From NCBI GenBank assembly GCA_022315425.1, contig JAIUPT010000050.1:186001-250000 (forward strand): 64,000 bases of DNA, written 5' to 3'. A program made the translations under genes and the position numbers. Positions 1 to 9,744 of this stretch are shown here, one piece after another. Within the stretch, counting starts at the first letter, position 1, and the number at the start of each line of letters is the position of its first letter. Below the pieces are notes generated by a model, which was given only the letters and a program-made list of their open reading frames with translations, was not told where the DNA came from and did not search any database. This DNA comes from Pseudevernia furfuracea (Eukaryota > Ascomycota > Lecanoromycetes > Lecanorales > Parmeliaceae).

Positions 1-602
1 ATATTGCTTGACTTGGACTTACAGGTAAGCTGATTAGTATTCTCCACATTGACTACTCAAAGACGTTCAATTCCTTACTACTTATGAAAGGATATAGGTC
101 AATTATATATATATCAGCCTTCTTGCGAAGAGAGCAATCGATACCTTCACCTCATTTGACTGGTCAACTCGCAATACTGAAACACGCTTCCCATCTACAA
201 CTTGTCAATCCCTCTATTACTAATGTGCTTATTCGACTCCCTCTCATATTATGCGTTGCTGAGCTCTTGAATTGATGTGTCGCTCGCCCAAATCACCCTC
301 GAGGGCTGTTAAATCATGTGTTACGAAGATGATATCTCGGATTCCCCTCGAAGATCTTGTGGGATTAGCGATCCCGTGTTGCTAGTTCGGATTCCCCCTT
401 CGAGGGCTTTTGAATATGGAAAGGTAGGTCCCGAGCCGGAACGCTTCGACTTGGACTCACAGCGTAACTATCAAACTGAATCAGTATTCACGTAAACATT
501 TGACACAGAGCGAAAGATCCCCCCTTACCTTATTTGCAAAGTTAAGTGTGTCCAGAGTTCGAGCATAGTGGGTGGAAAGCGGACTTAGGTGAGCAAGGTA
601 TA
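1..602. other. Gene-free left edge
   Basis: I see no convincing gene. The stretch carries short direct repeats: TCGGATTCCCC occurs near 337 and again near 387, and CGAGGGCT follows the second copy and also precedes the first. These look like a small local duplication. The downstream end of the broken kinesin gene abuts at 603; the rest of a kinesin motor domain is not recognisable here. Confidence 0.5.
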
Positions 603-2411
603 TCATTCTCGGATTATTTTGCCAGACGAACTTGAGATATCGTGTAAACTGTCGATTCGTAAGCAGCAGAGTGTATATCGGCGACTGTTTTCTATCTCGC
701 TGACTGCCGCCCCGAGCTGATGGTTCATGCGCTCTTTCAGAAATGTTCGTAGTTCATCTCGTGTGCTGTTGATGGATATCGTCTCGGCAGCGAGAGAGGG
801 TCGGAAGGGTTTTCTCTTAGTCTCTGCAGTCGAAGAAGAGGGTTTGATCTTGGCGCCGATCGGTTGGAAGGATTTCTCTTTGTTTTCGAAGGTGCAAGAG
901 GGATCAGACATGCGCTCACCGCCTGCGAGATCGATCAGAGTGATTCGTGACGTGATAGTTGGCTTTGAAGGAGTGAATTGAGTCAGGATAAGTGAACAGA
1001 AAAAGTGACCTCGGGAAGACTCTTGATTCTCGTGAGTCGCTTTGATTTCCAGCCTGGCGCGGGCCCGCTCAAAGAGACTCAGGAACTCCTCAAGCGAGTT
1101 CGCATCCTTGTCGTAACAGCCAGCTTTGGCTTTCCACATTGCGGCCGTGTCTGCTTCTGACCCGCTTTTCGTGATGAGAAGATCTTGGAGTTGATCCTAA
1201 TAGATCTGAACAGCGGAGCATTTGACGTTACGGGAGACTTTGTCGTGGACGTCTCCGCCGTTTTTCCAAGTCAAAACAGACGCTGCAATGGAGGGAGCAA
1301 TAGCATCAGATTCCTTAAACATGGTTCAAGACTTGTCGGAACCGCTTTGCCCGTCCGTAAACACACAGACGTCGTATTCATGAAAGACGATGTCTATAAG
1401 AGGCTCAACCTCGGTGTAGACATCTCGATTGATGGAGGATGGTTCGAAGTAGTGATCAATCGAAAAAGACGCGCTCTCCGAACTATTCCGCGTAGGACGA
1501 CAGGTCAGAGAGATCTTGGTCGTGGTGGACGAACAGTCGAATTCGGCGAGCGGCGGGCTTGTTGCTGCATTGACATCTTCTGGCACCTTTGAAACGCGAA
1601 CGAGAAGCCGAATTCGGCGCTGGGTTGCGAATTTCCTACCCGAGTAGTACTTTTGATGGAGGAAGTCGTACTGGACTTGACGCTTAATATCCCTCTCTTT
1701 GATCTGCGCGAGCTGCCTCTCATGTTCATCGCAAATATCCTCACTTCGTTTAGCGTAGTCCAAGTAATATGACATCGCGTCCTGATAGTATTTTCTATAT
1801 GTCCCGTCCAGAATCCCGAAGATACTACCTGAACCGTTTTCCGAGGACCCACCATGATCGCCGGTGGATGGCATAGCCCTTTCCGTCAGGTCGCTCTCAC
1901 TCAGTGCTCGTCGAAGAAGTTGCTTTTGGGTATATGTGATTCCCGGGGATCGAGGGCGGATCAGGCTTGTAGACGGTGTAGATTCAAGACCCCACTGTGG
2001 AGTGGAATCTCTTCTCTCGGCACTTTCGGCGAGATGCGGCCTCTGCGCGCGCCAGTTGGCTAGTAAAATCTGAAGCATCGACACGTCTTTCGGCGATGTC
2101 ATCGCGGCTCGACCCGGAGCGAAGTTGCGGTTGAGGCTGGATCGTCGCGTCTTCGCCTTCGCCATCAGCGTACGATTGACCCCTTGTTTCTGTGCTTTCC
2201 GGTCTCCGACACGGGGTTGATCATGGGGGCACCGCTGTGTGTTCTCGTGAGCTCCGTTGGCCACGGTCGTGGACAACATGAGGGGGTCGCTGGCGAAGCT
2301 GAGGACAGGGGGCAGGTTCAGAATCACTTCGAGCGAGGTGAGAAAATGATCGACTGCGCCAATTTTGATACGGCTAAAGCAAAGCAACAGCACAATTAGT
2401 ACATGTTTCAT
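603..2411 (-). pseudogene. Kinesin motor protein, broken by two nonsense codons
   Basis: A single minus-strand frame runs from 2411 (or the inner ATG at 2165) to 603 and reads as a kinesin motor domain throughout. It contains a β1-like IRLLVRV, FSIDHYFEP, the P-loop region FTDGQSGSDKS, QIY-x-DQLQDLL, the switch I region ENQESSRGH and the switch II region LIDLAGGER. The frame is interrupted by TGA at 1326-1328, directly after the P-loop, and TAG at 1197-1199 inside the conserved 'IYNE' position; homology continues in the same frame across both. Either stop can arise from one C-to-T change (CGA or CAG). The P-loop is also altered: kinesins normally have GSGKT/S, here GSDKS. A coiled-coil-like segment precedes the motor (around 1650-1760), suggesting a C-terminal motor layout. 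The end of the motor after the 'INxS' helix diverges and stops at 603. Family assignment is secure; the subfamily is inferred. Confidence 0.85.
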
Positions 2412-2519
2412 TATGAAGTCACGACTGATGACTTGATATAGTATTAGAATAGAACTGCATCGAAGGTAGATGAAGGCGAGTAGGCATATGCTTGGGTGGG
2501 GGCCCTACTTAGGGAACAG
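2412..2519. other. Short intergenic spacer
   Basis: Spacer between the kinesin relic and the small membrane-protein relic. Nothing recognised. Confidence 0.4.
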
Positions 2520-2726
2520 TCAGCGCTCTAGAAACGCGGCGACCCTTATCACCGTCAAGCTCACAAATGTCCATATCAGGCCGTTCCACCGAGCCGCCAT
2601 AAAGGCGTTACGCTGGTAAAAGTCCTGATGCTTCACGCGCCAGTGTCACCAGATCCCACCCAGCGCCCACCACAACAGGAACGACACGGCCGCATAGTAG
2701 AGAATGAACATCAGAATCCGCCCCAT
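2520..2726 (-). pseudogene. Small two-span membrane-protein relic
   Basis: A 69-codon minus-strand frame starts with ATG at 2726 and ends at 2520. It has one internal TGA at 2646-2648 (codon 27). Read through that stop it gives a hydrophobic segment (MFILYYAAVSFLLWWALGG), a basic aromatic loop (HWRVKHQDFYQRN), a second hydrophobic segment (LIWTFVSLTVIRVAAFL) and a stop. The membrane pattern continuing in the same frame on both sides of the TGA suggests a decayed gene rather than chance. The codon could have been TGG or CGA. The frame also extends a little upstream of the ATG before meeting a stop. No family recognised. Confidence 0.4.
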
Positions 2727-3903
2727 CCTGCCGACAACTTGCTGGCAGCGTTTTATGCGGGATGATGAGTTCAGATCCTGAGAGCCCCGTTAGTTTCGTG
2801 GTACATCGAGGGTTTAGCGGGAAGACACGTACGGTAGGGAACACGCTATCGCCAGACATTGGTTTAGTCGTGGGAGATCGGCCTTGCCCCGAAGCTGGTG
2901 ATGGTTGGTGAGGAAGTGATTCAGCTGCTGAACGATTGAACTCTCAAAGGTCACTCGGGTAATTGCTGGATCTTCTGATGAGGTTCGTCATTGAATGGGG
3001 AGTGACGTAATGTAACCACGGCCCTGAGGGGTGCTTGATACGAGAGTTCGATGAATTTAATAAAGTGATGAGGAGGTGAGAAGAAGGTGAAGGATCATGA
3101 AATGAGCAGAGAACCGCGGGTTGATGAGTTGAAGAAGGCCATCGAGCCTGAAAGAAGACCTTCGCCGGTATCGATTCAGCCATGTCTCGGAGCTTGAGGC
3201 AATTTCCGTAATGGCAGACAGAGGTTTTGGATCTGAAACAGAGCGTGCGGCGAGCCGGTCTGAGCGATGTTCCAGGGACTGCACGATATGAAGTCAAGTG
3301 ACTCATATCATATATGGTTCCTACTATGAACAAGTATGCTGCAGCAGCAGACAAAAGGATTCATCGACAACTGAGGCCATGGCTCGGAATTCTACGCATG
3401 TCCGATCACGCTGATCCATGTCTCAATCGCATACGAAGCGTATAGGTCTGGGGGAAGAATGTGTTGTGAACAGATGTGGCCTATGTCTTGGAGGGTTGAA
3501 TGTCATGGACGGGGGCGTATATGCCCTTTGGGAGCAAGCGTGCGGCAGTAGCGAACAAAGCCGGGAGACAGGACGAGCACAGTTGATGAGATCTCTTGTA
3601 ATCTGAGTCGCTCACGGCGTAGGTAGCATCGTGTGTTGACCTTTAAAGATACAGTCTCCGCTCCTGTAGAGGGGATTATCGAAGCGCACTTCTCCCTTGA
3701 ATTTCGAAGCACATTCATTATTTCATCTCAGGTTCCAACAGGTCTTACAGTTATGTACGTCACTGCGAGCACAGTGTCAGTTATTCAGCAACTAATTCAG
3801 GTACTTGATAGCGAAGAGGTGAATGCGTTATCGCCGCGCTCGTTGTTCGTGCTGATTGCTGTCATAGATTCTTATCGTCATTCTTTCACAGCCCAAGGAT
3901 ATT
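2727..3903. other. Intergenic, no supported gene
   Basis: Open frames of 60-136 codons exist on both strands (the longest, minus 2944-3354, begins with ATG), but none shows a motif, splice pattern or composition that persuades me it is a gene. Confidence 0.4.
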
Positions 3904-4778
3904 ATGTCTCAACGGCAGAGAGATGTCCTGGTCAGGATGGTTCGGCATTTCACACTGCCTCAAGCGGGGGAGAGCGAAGCAATCGACGATTCAGAAGGTC
4001 GAGAGGATCAAGATGACGGTGAGAATGATGGAGCCATCAAGAAGCGTAAGCGATCAGGGGCGGCTGGGAAGAAACCACGTCATCCCTGGGCTCCATTTAT
4101 GCGTCTTCAAGGTGTTGCGTTACCTCCAGCGGTCGGCAAGCACTTGAAAAAGAAGGGCACGGATGCTGTGACGTTTCTAAGCGACCACAAAAGCTTGATG
4201 CATAAGATCGACCAATTCGGGAGCGAGACCATCGCGGATGCATTTGTGGCGTGTTACAAGTACACGGTGGATCTGGAGACGCGACAAACGATCGATCATT
4301 TTCGTTGGTGTTTCTCCATGCTCATGTACTTCGATCTGGTTCGACTGATCAGATCTCATGGGTCGGGAAAGGTAGAATCCTTGATGCTACAAGACATCGA
4401 AAACGTCCTGGGACCGGTCCTGGAGGAACTCGGTATCGACAAGAAGCAGGCCCTGGAGCAGATTCGTCAGTGGAGCCTGTGTGGTGCGAAATTGAATCAG
4501 CTCTGTGCCGAATTCGGCCCTGGTTGTCTGTTCTTTCTGGGGGATCTTCTCTCACCAAACTTGTAAGGGCTCCTAGTCTCGCTTTGTCCCTCCGCACTAA
4601 ACATGCTCTCAGTCTGTCGAAGAACCACATCGAAAGTGATTCATATCACGAAGAGGCTTTTGCGCATTTGAGGAAGCTGAGTCTGAAGGAGAAGGCAATC
4701 GAGTCCGACGCGCAGGAATTAGGTGCTGGGGTCCGCCGTCTCCTCAATAAGTCGTTCAAAAGCGCGATAAGATGTTAG
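3904..4778 (+). CDS. Uncharacterised protein, two exons
   Basis: Exons 3904-4562 and 4613-4778 give 274 aa. The 50-nt intron has donor GTAAGG, branch-like ACTAAAC and acceptor CTCAG, and removing it continues the frame from LGDLLSPNF into a charged helical tail. Residues about 20-60 are acidic then strongly basic, with KKRKR and KKPRHPW resembling nuclear localisation signals. The rest is a mostly helical region without cysteine clusters or catalytic motifs I can name. The start is the ATG at 3904; the same frame upstream is not open. Without splicing the protein would end at 4566 (220 aa). I do not recognise the family. It is one of the few intact-looking genes in a decaying stretch. Confidence 0.6.
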
Positions 4779-5357
4779 GGCAGAGCGAAAAACACTGCTG
4801 GAGCATAGGTGATATTTGACTTGTTGATCATGTAAATGGATCGAAAGAGCTGGGGCGTTTTGATAGATCGGCAAATCTCTGAATTAGTTAGCAATTGACC
4901 TCCACAACTCAAAATTTCAATATAGCGTCAATGGAGGAGACCTCCATAACTCAAAAGTCATCCCTGGGGTTTTTCAATGTAGTATATCTATCTCATACTT
5001 CTGGAATTGTATTGCTTCATCTCTATCACGCTGACTATAAATCGCCATGGCCCGCACCCAGCGAAATCCTCGTGAGTCTTTCTCTACTCCTCTATACGTG
5101 CTCTAGTTGTGATTAGTTGTATTTATACCCTTTTTTCCTTCGCATCGCACACGTCGCTCACGACGCTGCGTTAGATCTTCAATTCAAGGGTTCACTGTAG
5201 AACCCACATCATTCTCGTAGTTACACGATCTGAAAAGATGTCTGCTTCCATCCATTATCAAACCCATGTCATCACACGCCTTGAAAGAAACATGACTATT
5301 CCGATACCTCTTTCACCAATCTAATTTCGGCCAAAAGACAGCTCTGATCAAATCCAC
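4779..5357. other. Intergenic, possible orphan exon
   Basis: No supported gene. An ATG near 5047 opens a short frame (MARTQRNP) followed by a consensus-like GTGAGT donor, so an orphan first exon is possible, but I could find no matching second exon. Confidence 0.3.
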
Positions 5358-5834
5358 TCAACGATTAGACTGCTGACGTTGCTTTTCATGATCCCGATAG
5401 TAATATCGGCCGGGGTCATCACTCGACATCATCTTCGCTCGCTTGCAAGGACTCCCGTTGACTGTGATACCGACGCAGGATCGCATCGAGCTGGATATGA
5501 CGCGAGGAGTCCATATAGGACCGTCATTGCTGGATATAGCGTTAGGTGTGATTGTGTAGTCGATAGAATCGCGTCCTCTGAATGCAACACTAGGCGTGCA
5601 TGTGTGATGGCTGTCATCATTTGACATCCATATCTCGATGTAGCTGAGTAGGTCTAAAACGAACCATAGAGCGCGGAAAAGCGTGTGGCAGAATCGAAAT
5701 ACGTAGATAGGGATCTTATGAATGGTAAGGCTCGCGGCGATGATTTCGTAGAGGCGATGACCAGATTTGAGAAACTCTCCCAGAAGTAGAAGCATGACTC
5801 TAAACGTGTTATAGACTAGATTGAAAAGAACCAT
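5358..5834 (-). CDS. Hypothetical protein with hydrophobic N-terminus and C-terminal Cys motif
   Basis: Unspliced 158-aa frame starting with ATG at 5834. The N-terminal 70 residues are hydrophobic and aromatic with two or three possible membrane or amphipathic helices (FNLVYNTFRVMLLLLGEFL; YVFRFCHTLFRALWFVLDLL). The C-terminal part has SCVGITVNGSPCKRAK followed by PGRYYYRDHEKQR. The C-x-G-x-T-x2-G-x2-C-K spacing recurs in uncharacterised fungal proteins, which is the main reason to think this is coding. No catalytic residues are evident and the function is unknown. The middle is low in structure. Confidence 0.45.
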   Translation of the reverse strand: MVLFNLVYNTFRVMLLLLGEFLKSGHRLYEIIAASLTIHKIPIYVFRFCHTLFRALWFVLDLLSYIEIWMSNDDSHHTCTPSVAFRGRDSIDYTITPNAISSNDGPIWTPRVISSSMRSCVGITVNGSPCKRAKMMSSDDPGRYYYRDHEKQRQQSNR

Positions 5835-6631
5835 AGGCGCGAATGCAAGTAAGGAAGCTATAACTGCAAGAAGTATTCAAGATATCATTATGGCAACTAG
5901 TAGTAACGTTGATTGAAGGCAGTCACAGCGATATGAGTCGCCTTCTTGAAGGAAATCGTTTGATAATGTTTGCTTTTGTTGCAGTAATGGAACTGTAAAG
6001 CAATCGCTGAAGCACGTACATGAAAGAAGTCAGATCGACCCTAAAAGAACCTCAACGCAGTAGCTTCTGTAAGAACTCCGATAGCTGAATCCACCGATCG
6101 ATACTCGCCCTGGTGAATAAAATCATCGTCTTACAGTGCGTCGTAGTAGTTGCCCAAAGTTTGAGCCGCTACCTCATCTCTCGCCGCACCCATCATCGTG
6201 TCCATCAAGCGCCGTTCGACTCGTTGCATATTGAATATCGTGCAGACGACGTTGATGTGAATCTAACTCCCTGCCGTTTGCTCACCTTCCATCACCTCGA
6301 TCTGTTTCTCCACTCCCTTCAAGTTCATCCGAAGCCGCGTTTGCCGCTCAAGCTCCCAACTCAAAGATGCTTTCCTCTCCTTCAGCTGCTAAATATAGAC
6401 TGTGAATATGTTCAGCGATCTCGTGCTCGCCTGGTATGCCTTTTCCCGTGCCGTAAGGTCCCCCAGGTTGAACATATTGCCGTTGGCATCTTTGTCAACG
6501 CTTACGAGTGTCTGTTCGACATCCTCGCGTGATTTCGAGACTCGATGAAGAAGCTCGTCGTGGGATACACGAGTGGCGTTGACAGAGCCTTGAATTTCAA
6601 AACATCAATTCCACGCCTGTTGGATGTCGAG
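5835..6631. other. Intergenic, no supported gene
   Basis: A 139-codon plus-strand frame (6113-6532) uses a non-ATG start and reads unlike a folded protein. Minus-strand frames are broken. Nothing else recognised. Confidence 0.35.
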
Positions 6632-7201
6632 CTAAAGCTGCGCAAAATAGGAACACTCCTCTTTGCTCGTGGCCATCTTGGTGGGATGAAGCAATGCGTC
6701 GAGATGTAATCCTAGTGACTCGATCTCTTGGCTGTCGTGAGAGATCTTGAGATCGAGACTGCGCAACAATGGAGGGATCTCGCAGTCAGAGAGGTGCGAG
6801 TCTTGACAGATAACGTCGAGAGCGCTGATATCAAACTCTGTGATCGTGGTGACTGGGAAATGCAGAACGTTTCTTCGTGTCAGCAACGCAGACTGTGGAC
6901 TAGAACCCGGCCAAGATAACTCTTCGACGAACAGTGATTCGATAATCAGGGCCGAGATCTCTAGAAGGACACCACACGCAAGAAATTTCCCGCGGCGTCA
7001 TCAACGACTTCGTTGTTTCGGTTGTCGACATGGTAGCGATCGTACAAGATGAGGGTTGTCTGATCTCTTATTGATACCCTTCGCAGCGCTCAGCTCACTC
7101 GAGGCAGACACGCGCTTTGTATTCGGTGCTTTGAGCCTGGAACATGAGCTGGCTTTGACATCCCGGGTCGACCTGGTCGTTGGAACTCGGGGCTGTGACA
7201 T
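6632..7201 (-). pseudogene. Possible decayed protein-coding relic
   Basis: On the minus strand, an ATG-led frame at 7201 (basic, Ser/Arg-rich N-terminus) is followed, in shifted frames, by a leucine-rich stretch that is open from about 7000 to 6632 (LEISALIIESLFVEELSW; ITEFDISALDVICQDSHL; LLRSLDLKIS). The spacing of leucines recalls the C-terminal part of fungal F-box or LRR-like proteins, but no F-box is clear and at least one frame change near 6990-7000 separates the pieces. It could equally be an unsolved spliced gene. Low confidence. Confidence 0.25.
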
Positions 7202-8060
7202 CTCTGGGTCCGAATCCTTCAGGTTTCATTTCCGAGTGAGTGGGGCAAACTCCAACATTGTATTCTCACTGTCAACGTATAAGCACGGTTTAATAGCAAT
7301 GAAGGTAGATCAAGGACGAGTGCGGCCACGAAAAACAACTTGCCTGCGACCTCAATTTAAGCAATATAACGAATAGTTAATATACTGTCCTTGACTCACA
7401 AACGGTGAGGTTGTCGTCGGAAAGATAGAGAGATTAACTATGGAGTATGACACCTAGCGCGATAGCGGAGAGTCAAGTACCGTATCCGACTCTGACTCTC
7501 ATAAACTTCGAGACATCCTCGCTCCATCATATTCAAATATGATCAAACCTATCGCGGACAACATGAAACACAAGACGAATCGGGCGACTTCGCTGGCGAG
7601 AAGAACCCCATACCTATCTCAGACTCTTCACATCCGAAGTAGAATATACTCTCCAGATCTCGTCGGGAAGCTTACTCACATCGCGCCCCTCTTCATCCCA
7701 AGCTTAATTCAGTGGTATATTCGGACCCGGCAACCGGCATCTCATATCGGAAACATCCTGGTCGATTGCCTATAGATTTAAGGATTCATGCATTTTGCCA
7801 GGATATTGAACGACAAATCCAGCCATCAGTCAGATCGTCGCATATCTGCATATCCACAAGTGATATTTCTTTGTACTTATCAAACTTTTGGGTCTCGGCA
7901 GCCTTTCAAGCTCATCCCTTTGCGAACATAAAAACCTCTTCTCCGGCTCATTCACGGATATTACTTTACCGGACAAGTTTGCCGCCATATCTTCTTCTCT
8001 ATTCAATAATATATTCGAACAGCCAGCATTTCCTTCAGACTTCATTCAGCCTTTGAAATC
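7202..8060. other. Intergenic, upstream of the membrane-protein frame
   Basis: No supported gene. The final 200 bases before 8061 are pyrimidine-rich and could hold the promoter of the 8061 reading frame. Open frames here mostly use non-ATG starts. Confidence 0.35.
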
Positions 8061-8690
8061 ATGGATCAGCTCTTGGTCGTTGGCCCCATTGTCGTCATGG
8101 GCACCTTTCACTGGCTCAGATCAGACATTATCACTTCGGTGATCAACTCCATTCATCAGCAAGCGCAGCAATTCCCCTGGAGTCAATGGATCGCCACGAT
8201 TCTCCATTACACCGCGGAGGGTATGGACTTACTCAAGGGCCTCCCTGCAACCATTAAGCTTTACATTTACTGTCTGGAGTCCTTGCCTTGGAGACAGTAT
8301 TGTGATCAGGCCGCAGCCCTTGTCCAGTCCGTCGAAGCCTCGGCGGCTCTTTTCGAGGAGACTCTCAGCAAAGTTGGACACCCCTGGATAGGACGCGGCT
8401 TGGGTCTTGCCGTCCTCATCACGCCCGTACTGTTCCCCTTCATCGTGGTGATCGTTGTTTTCTACCTTATTAACCTTCTCTGGCTCATCACTGCACGGAT
8501 AATGGGCACCGTCTGACACCTTCTTCGCATCGTGTCTTACCCAGTCCGCTACACCTCTGCACAAGTCTATCGCCTCTTCCGCGGCCACAATAGAGCTCCC
8601 TTAGCGTCGGTCCCTGTGATGGCCGCAGCTCCTGATACCGATCAACGACGGGGGGATTATCTGGGTGAGCCGGATACTTCGGATGAGTAG
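8061..8690 (+). CDS. Small membrane protein frame with internal TGA
   Basis: ATG at 8061 opens 151 codons to a TGA at 8514-8516, giving an amphipathic protein with an N-terminal hydrophobic stretch (LLVVGPIVVMGTFHWL) and a strong membrane segment near the end (LAVLITPVLFPFIVVIVVFYLINLLWLI). The same frame stays open for another 57 codons to TAG at 8688-8690 and keeps plausible cytosolic composition (SYPVRYTSAQVYRLFRGH). Either the protein ends at 151 aa and the extension is chance, or a 209-aa protein has been truncated by a single nonsense change (CGA to TGA would suffice). Other genes nearby show the same kind of damage. No family recognised. Confidence 0.45.
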
Positions 8691-9744
8691 GGATTGGCTA
8701 GGACGGGCAATGGTGATGGAGGTTGATGACAGATTGTGCATGAACATGGAGCTTGTTGAACATTAGGAACGGCAGACGGGGTCATAATAAGTGGTCCAAC
8801 GGGTTATGATTGCTGATGGCGTTCGGGATGTTTGTAATTTGCGAAGAGAATGGATTTTCCTTCTTGAAAGGTGACTTACCCAGAATGTAATAAATTACAA
8901 ATTTGCCGAGCTTAGATGTAGTGCCGAGGTTCAGTACAGTGCTTCCCGCAGCTACAGCGCTCGCTCTTCTGACAACTGCAGTGCTTCTAGTAGCAGCAGT
9001 GTAGTACTTTCAGCAATGTAATGCTCCCAAGTAGTGCTCTTCACAGTTCAAATGTAGTATTGCAAAGCGTATTTTGACTACTTGAAGAGTAGTAGGCGTC
9101 CCACTGGTGCCAAGCCGCTAGCTGCCCGCTAGCTGGTAGGCCTGACTGCCGAGACTGCTACTACTATCAACAATTTTTATATTTATCGATGTGAAACTTA
9201 TGTGGGTTGCGTTAACTGTTCAGTTCATCAAAGTCTTGCGGATGAAACCTTGGATGCTAATGTCTGACAATATTCATTGTATATCAACTGAAACCCTTTT
9301 TGGGCTATGCTATCGCAGCGTGAAAGGCGGGTGACACCGTTTCAATCATTATCTACTATTCTGTCTTTCAATCCAAATCAATCTTGTATCTGTTGACAAT
9401 GATAAAGTCGGTGGAGCCTCGTTATAAGGCTCTGTATCTTCGTAGGAGTATTTTTTTTATTTTTTACGCAAAGAGTCGATCTCAACTCGAAGCATCGTCG
9501 ATTAAACTTGTTATTATATTCATCTCATCTCCTTTTCGATCCTCGCTGTTGACTTATATCATTTATATCTTTTCTGCTTGGATAATCGATAAGGATGCTG
9601 CGAAGTCAGGGAGTTCATTAGGGTGTCACTACGCAGAGACGGCAGAGAAAGGAACATCGATGTGAGAAGATAGATTTCATAACTGGACAACGCTGCATCA
9701 GAATCTTCGGTCGGGCCTGGAACCTGAAGCGACATGAGCGTGAT
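8691..9744. other. Intergenic, no supported gene
   Basis: About 1 kb with no convincing gene on either strand. The segment 8925-9065 is rich in AGTGCT/GCAGTG-like words that read as degenerate short repeats. Confidence 0.4.

Noticed and set aside
2944..3354. 136-codon minus-strand ATG frame
   Set aside because: Composition looks random, no hydrophobic or catalytic pattern and no neighbour logic.
6113..6532. 139-codon plus-strand frame
   Set aside because: Not ATG-led at its stated start and opposite a possibly decayed minus-strand gene; no motifs.
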